Assembly (NCBI RefSeq): GCF_021155775.2
Contig: NC_060232.1
Span: forward strand, 3,417,257-3,481,256
Reading direction: 5' to 3'
Length of the DNA: 64,000 nt
From: Neodiprion pinetum
Taxonomy: Eukaryota > Arthropoda > Insecta > Hymenoptera > Diprionidae
Shown here: positions 55,365 to 64,000 of the stretch, one piece after another
How the letters are laid out: the number at the start of each line of letters is the position of its first letter
Position numbering within the stretch: the stretch's first letter is position 1
Made by a program: the position numbers and the translations under genes
Notes under the pieces: generated by a model
What the model was told of the DNA's origin: nothing
The model's input: the letters and a program-made list of their open reading frames with translations, nothing else
The model's database searches: none

Positions 55365-55455
55365 CATGTCATCCGTAAGATACCTGTAGAGACGAGCTTC
55401 TGATATCTACAATTCTACAAAAGCCCGGATCTACAGGGTAGATCACGAATGTGCC
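55365..55455 (-). ncRNA. mir-993: microRNA precursor mir-993
   Basis: Read on the minus strand, the 5' arm (55419-55440) is TACCCTGTAGATCCGGGCTT followed by TT. The 3' arm (55378-55400) begins GAAGCTCGTCTCTACAGG and matches arthropod miR-993-3p. The arms fold into a long hairpin; I traced pairing from the CATTCGTG/ATGGA base region through the mature arms, with only small internal mismatches and one bulged C. In arthropods mir-993 is a mir-10 paralogue located between Dfd and zen/Hox3, and its dominant product is the 3' arm. Its position downstream of Dfd fits that. It lies on the strand opposite to Dfd and mir-10. Precursor ends are approximate. Confidence 0.95.
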
Positions 55456-57942
55456 TATCTTATGCAAGCCATCGTTAATAAACCAGCTTCGTTGTCTCCA
55501 GCCGAACCTTTTAGGCGGCAAGAAATCCATCTGAAACATAAAATAACCAGTTACAGTATATTCCCAAGTAAAAACTGTCACTAAATGCTTATAACAGTGA
55601 AATTTATATCAGTTTTCATCGCCTTATCATTTTCTTTTCCTTTTAAATCTCATTCAATCGCTTCTAGCCTCCAATCAGATTCTATGAATACCTATTAACA
55701 ATTGGCAAAGTGCTCGAGACGTGACCTGAGGAATATTTCACGCCACGTAATATCCTGAGATTTCATTTTCTTCGATCACCGCGGTTAAATTATAGATCAC
55801 GCAAGAACGATTGACGAATAAATCCAAGGACAAAAATTTCTATCTCGAAAATTATTGGCTAGAAAAATGATCAAGAAAAAATCTTCCGGCTTCTGTACGG
55901 AGTATGAATCTCTACCTCATCTAATCCATGCTTCAACGAAGTATTTAGTTTTGCAGTCGAGCCTTGCAGTCACATTCATCAATATTCAATACGAGTTTCG
56001 AATTAAATCAAACCACCATTGAAACATTCCAGTTGATAGAGAAAGCTGCTCAAAAAAAAATATCGAGAGCTGCAGTTGCGAAATTATCAGATTGAAAAAT
56101 TTTCATAAATTTATACGTACAAGTACTTCAAAGTCGGCATTAATTGCTGTTATTATTTTTGAAAAGTACTCTTGATTGACTCGAATAAGATCCCGAGCTT
56201 GAACTAATGAACGCGTACAAACAAACGCAAAAAAAAAAAAACGAAATCAGTGAGGTTGAAATGAAAATATTGCAACAGAATTTCGAATGCGAGCAACTGA
56301 GCTCGAGCCTCCAAATCTGAGTCGATGGGCTTCTGAAAATTAATACGGAATTAGGCAGGTTTATAAGGGTATACGTGTCTTTGCGGAACGCCTCGTGCCA
56401 GCTTGGTGGTCGGTCACAATACTCGCTCACCTCAAGAATTTATGTCCAGGCTCGCGTTAGCTTTGAAGATCACGGATCAGTGCTAATGCTTGCCAAAATA
56501 GGAAACGGCGTACAATAGCGGCTACACAGCCTTCTTAATATGGTTATAACGGAAGTCACGTCCGACGAACCTCTTCTGTATACCTGACCCGACTACGCTT
56601 ATTATATCCCTCCTGGAATTGAATAAGCAATATATCTTTCTATCGGTTGGAATGTTTCGTTTCAATTATTGATTGCGACAATGTTGTTTGTTTTTTTTTT
56701 TCAGAGTGCTCAAGATCGATAAAAAATACTAAAATAAACAAAAAATAATATGCACACTCGCGAAATCTATTTCATCTAATGCATCTGATGACTTTTTTTT
56801 TTTTTTTTTGTAAACGTTTACTCTGACGATTCAAATTTTTGCTACACAGAACAAACTCGGAAACGAGAAATAGGGTGCATATTGACGCTCGTAATTTATG
56901 TTCATTTCAACGAACTGGATTATATTAAATTCAAAACTCTTGTACGTGGTTGGAAAGGATTCCTGTGACGCTTGTCAAGGGTAATTCAGTTGTACTCTTT
57001 TCCTGTTTACTGACCGTAACCGGGGACTGGATTGGAAAATGTGCATGTATGTATAGTATGTGTACGTATAACAGACGTCGGATAGTGAAAACTCTAGAGG
57101 AAAGATTTGCGAAAGGTGAAGAAAATGATAAGAACAGAGAAAATTTTTAGGCGAAACCACAAGAAAACCGTGAGTCGATTCAGGTAAACAATAAAAATGC
57201 AGCACGTGACGCAGGAATCGTTTAATCGTTGAACAGAAGGCAAGGAACAGTTAAAAATATATCTAAAACAAAGATTCGGCGCGTAAAAAAATTTCAAAAA
57301 AATAACACAAAATATCAGGTGGGTAACGTCAAGCATGCATGTAAAGGATCGTAGGATGAAGAAACGAATTAAATGTATCTGCATGTACTTGCGAAACGGA
57401 CATGCAACAAGCGAGGCGAGACAAACACGATACAACAGACACAACATTTAACAAACGTGATCCGAGTCGTGCGTTAGGAAGACAAGACACTTATGGCGGT
57501 GTATCAGCGTCCAGGATCGAGATCGGCGTCGGCGGGAGTCCAAGGTCCTTGGAGGTCCTGCGGGAAGCGTCGTCTGGTAACTTGTTACTCGGTCGGGAGT
57601 GACGGAGGCCAACGCCCCTCTAGCACACCGCGTCGCTGTTCGTCCGGGTCTTCCTCTTTTACCGAAGTAGTGGTAGTGGTTGGTAGTTGGCGGCGTCGAC
57701 GTCGTCGGCGGCGGTGGCCGTCAGGGCGGTGCGGCTCGTCTCGTCGGGAGTTTTCGGCGGATGCCGCGAAGCGCCGGATGCTGCGATGATTGGACCGTCG
57801 TCGACGAGTTTCGAGGGGTAGGGGCGGCATTCGCGGTGTTTCGGGGTGGCTCGATCACCCTCGGGAAACCTCGGCGCCCCGTCGGGGTGCGGATTCCCGT
57901 CATCCCGTCATCTCGCGTCGCCCCTCACGCCCTCTCCTCTCT

Positions 57943-57948
<6 letters not shown>

Positions 57949-57992
<44 letters not shown>
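57949..57992. repeat. (CT)22 microsatellite
   Basis: Uninterrupted CT run of 44 bases. Confidence 0.95.
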
Positions 57993-57995
<3 letters not shown>

Positions 57996-58280
57996 CGAAA
58001 AACCTCCCCGAGACGTCCGAGGCCCGGGAAGCTGCCGCGGAGACACCGCGGTCCTCGTCGAGGAATTCCTTATGCGGCGTTCCTGATGCTCCTCCTGCAT
58101 CTCCTGATGCTGCTGATGGTGTTGATGCCGTTACTCCCCGCCGTCGCAACGACGGATCCCGTTTATTGATCGACGCCCCGGATTCGGTCCACCGACGATT
58201 CAGGGGCGGCAAAACCCGAGGGAGACGGCCGGATGACGGGAGTCCTTGCAGAGCTGCTGAGGTCCGGAGTGACGCGAGGT

Positions 58281-58345
58281 CTCCTCCTCCTCCTCCTCCT
58301 CCTCCTCCTCTTCCTCCTCCTCCTCCTCCTCCTCCTCCTCCTTCT
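58281..58345. repeat. (CTC)n trinucleotide repeat
   Basis: About 21 CTC units with a single substitution near the middle. It gives false poly-Pro, poly-Ser and poly-Arg frames. Confidence 0.95.
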
Positions 58346-61300
58346 TGTCTCCCTCGACAACTTAACTCGATAAATCGACGCCCCGATCCCTCGTGTCCCA
58401 CCCCCTGACGGGATCCCGTCATCCCGATGTCAGTCCCTGCTTACCAATCACTCACCCCTTTCGATACGCTATGCGCCAAATTCTCACCCCGTCAAACCTC
58501 CGCGACACACTCGGCCTATATTTCGCGTTACTTCGTCTCCTGTAATCCAATTTTCATCCGGCGATCGCAGACACGATTTTTTCATTCTTTGGTCTTTTAT
58601 TTACCCTCGTTTTTATTACATCTACTCACCCTCGTCGAATCCGTCGATATTACTCACCTTGTTCTTGCCCGAAGAAGAATAAGTACACGTATGATTGGTC
58701 CACTCCATGAAATCTCGGTTAACTTTTTCCACTCGAGTTCAAGTACATCTCATTCACCCGCGGCATTATCGGGGAGGAATCAAGGCACGAACGTCTTTCG
58801 GCTGATTGCTCGCGGCAAGAAACGCGAGGTTTGACTGACCGTTTCTATTGTCCCGAGGAATGCTTTTGGAACGAGGAGGAAGGTGGTACGTACGTCCGGC
58901 AGCCGTGACTCGAATGATAATTTCTTGCGCCAGCCGATTTCCTTTCTGATTTTACTCCTCGTGCAAGCGACAATGCGGCGACATTAATCCGCTCGTTTCT
59001 ACCGCACGTACAGCAGGACGGATATACTCGGTATCTGAAACGAGCCGGGTTGTCAGGTGAAACGATATTACAAATACAGGAGTATGGTACGAGTTGCAGG
59101 CAAAAATTTAACCCCTCTTTTTTCCCCTTCGTTTGTGATTTTGTTACATCATACTTTTATCACGGCTTATTATACCGCCAATGGGAATGATTACAGAGTT
59201 TATACGATCGGTATATTTTATACGCTTTGTATGACTGAAATTCGCGCGTTGCATAAAAAAAAAAAAAAATAATAAAGAGTAAAAAAAAGGGTGACTGCGT
59301 ATCTATAAAAAATATAAAACATTATTGGCTTTTCTACATTGAAGGAAGGTGAAATTTTTACGTATTTCGTTGAGTACGTGAAACGAATTTATCGTTTTAT
59401 AGAAATTTGTGAGATTACAGCGGTCGAAAAAGATAACAGCGAAACGGAAGCGAGACGGTGCAATAAAAGTTAAAACGACGAAAGTAACGTTTATATTGAG
59501 ATGAGCCCGGTTTTCTGGGCAGAAATTGTGCGAGGGGTTAAAATCCACCCACGCCCCTTGTCGCAGCTTAGCCCGGTACCGGGGAGCCTCGCTTATTCGC
59601 CGAGATGATATAAGTATGCGTGTTTTCATGCATTTTCAAAGAGATACCGCGAGTGAAAAACGCTCTCGACTGCAGAATCTCTTTTTCTGATACATTTCAA
59701 ATCCCAGCTGTATAATACCGCTCTACCCGAGGACGTAACCCAGTTTCATATTATATCCGAGACGGAGGAGTAAAACTGGCTGCAGGAACGCGCAAGGAGC
59801 ATAAGCATTGATCCTTGAGGGTCGAGGAGCGTCGAAGCTGGCGCACGCGAAATTTCCCTCCATATTATATTTCGCGGAGGGAACGCCGCTGCTCCGGCTC
59901 TTCTGCACCTCGCGTGTTAATCATAATTTATTTAAAAGCCGGCCGCCTCTCACTACGCTTAACCGTTCGTCGTAAGTACAGGTCCACACACCGCTACCTT
60001 TCAATCTGCATGCAGGAGCCCTGTTTCCACCTTTTGTATATTTTTCCTATTATACTCCTTTGAATTAACCGCCAAGTTTCGATCTAAATTATTCATCTCG
60101 TACGTGAAACGTGTTCTCGAAACTTTTTTTATTTTCCGTTTTGATTAATTGACGCCGTTTTTCATTTTTCCATTTTATATTTTTTTTTTTGTTTTCTTTT
60201 AATATAATCGCGACCGGGTTCTCGCTAACGATATTTTTCTCCTCATTCATCGTTGCCTCAAATCTCCTGTCAGAGAGTAAATAGCTGTTCGATGTCACAC
60301 CTGGACAGAAGTAATTTAAGTTCTCAATCTTTCTGAGCTTTCGTCAATCCTGTATAATTCTTAAAGACTAATATTATACCACTCTTCTCATTGCAATGTC
60401 AACAGTTTTAAATTCCAGGTTTTCGCGTGGGCGAAGGGGAGCCGCTGATCAGCTGATCCGTTCATTCATCATCCGCAATCCGAGACGGATGACACGTCCT
60501 GGTGGATCGGTACAACTTGTCAGATGCCACGCAGTTTCTCCGCGTCAAGCTGTTACGCCAGCAAACGTCGATCGAAGTCGTGGCGTCCGTTTAATTACTA
60601 CACGATTCTGAATATTTTTCGTTAAATTTTCCAGAAATAAAGTCTCAACGAAATCAGGAGGGATCGGGACTATCAACGGCAGTGGGAAACGATTCGGTTA
60701 GCGAGGACGAGATGGGGGAACGTCTCTGGAGTCCCGCAGGAAGCCGTCGGAATCGAGCTGTTGCAAACATTCGGACAATCTAGGAGGCAGTCTGTAAAGC
60801 CCGGTGAAAGACGACTTGATGTCTGTCCCGAGAGAGTTTTTTCAGCGAATGGTTACTCGTTACTCACGGCAATCCGTGCGCCGTCTTTTCCCCGAGACCT
60901 GAGGGCTGTCCGTCCGAGATCTTAGCGTCACCGATAAGTTGGCAGGTGATCGATGAGATCGTTACACGGAGGTCCGTGAATCTACACTTCGAGTATCTTT
61001 TATTTCTTCACAGGAAACATCGGAATAATAATTCTGGACGAGCTTGCAGATTATGGAATTGTCGTTACGTAACGGAAGGATGTGAAAATCTTTTCTCGCT
61101 AGACAGATCCATCACGTGATCCACGGTTTCAAACGAAAGGTATGCATATAATGGAAGTGTGTATAATGGCGATGATGAAAAAGCGAGCGCAAATATTTTT
61201 CGTTTCCCGAACAAATTACCATTCGCTAAGAGCTTTCAACTTCTTTTCTTTTTTTTTCCTTTCTTTCTTTTATCTTCTGTTCTTTTCTTCTCTCGCCGCC

Positions 61301-62910
61301 GTCAGCGAAGATTCTCACAGAACGGCAGAAGCTCCTCTCGGATTTCCCAACAGAATTCAGCGGACTTTTATCGACTCGAAAGAGCCTCGAGTCGCATGCA
61401 TACCTACTCGCTGTACCTTGTTCAGAACTATGTGAAATATTGAGAAACTCACAAGTATACGGCAACAAAGAAATATATATTCATCGTTCCCATGGAGAAG
61501 TGCCAGAAGAGGAAGAAGCAGAACAGGGAGAAGAATATATAACATGAAGCTCGAATATTGAACCTTTAAACGGTTGTCCCTGACCGTGTAACGCAGTAAT
61601 ATGTATAATCTTCATTGGGGAAAAGATATCAGCGCCTAAATCGGGTACCGAGAATATCAATCCAAATCTTAGACCCGTTAACAATTTCCGGTTGCCCATT
61701 AAGACCCGATGCAGAATTAACCGACCAAACAAGGAACTCCGTATTAAATACACCATTTATTAGCATAGGACATCGCTGCCAGTTAGCTACGTTAGTTTTC
61801 CACAGCAGGGGCTAGTAATTGGCTTACTTGCATTGTCTTGCTTTCGACCGCGGCCAAATATAAGTGTGTCTATAGGCATGCAACGCTAACGTTACCAGTC
61901 TGTCCATAAATATTGCGTATCGGTTATAACCGTCTGCAAGTGGTTAATTGAGCACGTCGTTACGGCCGTTGACATATAGGGGTTCATTACGTTTTACGTG
62001 TATGACTATCGCAGACAGTGTTATATTGAAATGCGAAAACTGGTACGCATCGCAAGCATTTCGATACCGTAGACCAATAACGAGGCAGGGGATTTCTAGA
62101 TTTATTACGAATAAAAATCTGCTGTTTATTATGAAAGAACAAAAATTGACAAGAGTAAAAATTTAGAAAGATTACAAAACAGAAGCGTCAAAATATTAAA
62201 TTTTCCAAAGTGTGGAATTCCGTGTTTACATGACAGTTAGAATTTTGACGATCTTATGTTTCAGCTTTCTGCAATATACTTTGACCATCGCGACATTTTC
62301 ACTTTTCCACATTTTTACTATCTATGGACATTATAAAATTATGAACTCCTACTTTTTCTGCACTTTGAAGTACGGCAATAAAGATTTGCCCGGTCGTTTG
62401 GAAAATTCGACAATGTGACCCTTTTTCTCTTTGATCGTTTCACATTAGTACCCCTAGCTGGAAAAAAAACTAGTCGAGTCTGTACGATTGTCAAACTACG
62501 TTCGTTTAAATTGACCGCCGGTTTTACTTCTATTGTGTGCTAATTTAATAAACGGGAATTACACCCCGCGTCCCGTTCCTCCTGCAGGAGCAGCACAGTA
62601 GTTTCCACAGGTTTTTAATTAAAAAGTACGTTTCAGAGATGCATAAATGGGCGGTGCCAGAAACTAACACACAGTGAAAATACATTGGTGCACTAGTGTA
62701 CGTGATTCCTCTGCCTTTGTGTCAGTTCAGCCACCCCTGCTGCACATGTACACGATTATACATACCCACGTTCCAAGGGGTGTGTATGTGCGGGTATAAC
62801 CAGAGAGACGGGGTTGGTAGACGGCATAAAACTTCGAAGGGGGCTGGCAGAAGGGGAGCGATTCCATCTGCCGGCTTGTCATTCAGATTCAACGTATAAT
62901 ATGTAGACTG

Positions 62911-62946
62911 TATGTATATATAATATATATATATCGTATATATATG
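62911..62946. repeat. (TA)n-rich tract
   Basis: Alternating TA with three interruptions. Confidence 0.88.
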
Positions 62947-64000
62947 TACCGATGCGCCACGGATGGTAGTCTCGATCAATACGTTACAATCTATACAAAA
63001 TGGCTGTTTCGATGTATTATCGTTTTTAATTCAGTATGTCCAACGATGTGTATAATTTTTTTATTCGCTGTTTAGAAATAAACGACTTTTACTATCGGTA
63101 CGCGAATTTTTTCGTTCGACTATTGCGAATGTTCAGAGAATAGAAAATGATATTAAATATAAAATTTGAAAAAACGCGGTTGTAGACTTTTTGAATTTGA
63201 TTTTGAAGACAATTATCGAACGTTCAGCTTTTCGAACTATGAAAAAATCAAATTTACGTCCAAAACCGGTTTAAACTGTGTAGCAATAAATGATGGGTCA
63301 AATCGTGAATACCGATATGAATTCGCTACATAGATCCCGGTATGGTTTAATTATCATGCAAATTGACATTTCGCGTCCATTATTGTCACGCAGAGTCGTT
63401 AACCTCGGATATAATCTCGAACGTAATCTCGAACAATATTCCGATTGAATATAAATTTGCATTTATGATGTTCGAGAATAATTAGACTCTGCCAATGCAA
63501 TGAAATCAACGAAACAACGCACACGTATAACACGTTCCGCGGTATGTGGAAGAAAGGAAGATGCGCTACCCCGATAATTATTCATTATCGTAAAAATAGC
63601 CGCTGCAAGGGTGGAAATACCGAGGGTTTTATGGCGGGAGGAGAATTAAATGGAACGAGATTTTAGATTGGTTGGCGAACCGCTGCGTGGGAAGCAGACG
63701 GGGTGGAAAAACAGGACCTACTGTTCGTGACCCCTGCCAACCAGCGCCATCGTCCACCCTTGCCAAGTCCTTCTCGGTTCATCGAATACTCGATATGCGC
63801 CGCCACTTACAGCGCCACCGGGAATTCGCGCTTGGGGAATCTGGATCTGTGAAAGGATCTGTGGAAACAAAGCGAGCGGAGAAAGTAAGAGCAGAAAATA
63901 ATGAGGAAAAATAAAAAAAAATTGGACTGGTTGCGTCAAATTTTGCACTCTTGTTTTATTCAAACTAGTCGAAACAATTTTTTTTTTCAACTGTTCTGTA

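Larger units (their letters stand above)
55456..64000. other. Non-coding DNA beyond mir-993
   Basis: No homeobox or other gene is visible. It lies upstream of mir-993 on that microRNA's strand and so could contain its promoter. The 57.4-58.5 kb part is GC-rich with two large pyrimidine repeats. By cluster order zen/Hox3 should lie past the right end. Confidence 0.5.

Noticed and set aside
57680..58408. 242-codon frame
   Set aside because: It begins with GTG and consists largely of translated CT and CTC microsatellites.

Overview
The window comes from an animal, almost certainly insect, Hox gene cluster. It contains one protein-coding gene that I can support, the Hox4-class gene Deformed (Dfd), on the + strand with two coding exons (27919-28807 and 32009-32682). 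It also contains two Hox-cluster microRNA genes. mir-10 lies on the + strand about 21 kb upstream of Dfd, and mir-993 lies on the - strand about 23 kb downstream. The arthropod-specific miR-993 and the insect form of miR-10 point to an insect. The style of the Dfd protein and the moderate GC content would suit a hymenopteran, but I cannot prove the order from this sequence.

Layout, left to right: 1-6.5 kb is non-coding DNA, presumably facing Sex combs reduced. mir-10 sits at about 6.50-6.59 kb. 6.6-27.5 kb is non-coding, with a small Tigger/pogo-like MITE at 10.2-10.6 kb and several microsatellites. The Dfd proximal promoter, 5' UTR and exon 1 occupy about 27.6-28.8 kb, followed by a 3.2 kb intron, the homeobox exon (32.0-32.7 kb) and a 3' UTR of uncertain length. 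35.5-55.4 kb is non-coding, with GC-rich patches, microsatellites, a duplicated 21-bp palindrome and a 0.9 kb non-autonomous inverted-repeat transposon (49.03-49.93 kb). mir-993 is at about 55.4 kb. The remaining 8.5 kb is non-coding, presumably towards zen/Hox3.

How the parts fit: the order mir-10, Dfd, mir-993 matches the position expected in an intact cluster between Scr and zen. Dfd specifies gnathal (mandibular/maxillary) segment identity, and its single coding intron separates the YPWM hexapeptide from the homeodomain, as in Hox4 genes generally. The two microRNAs are paralogues sharing an exact 18-nt core. The long stretches without genes are typical of Hox regulatory DNA. Every other long open frame I examined lacks coding character; the longest has no ATG at all.
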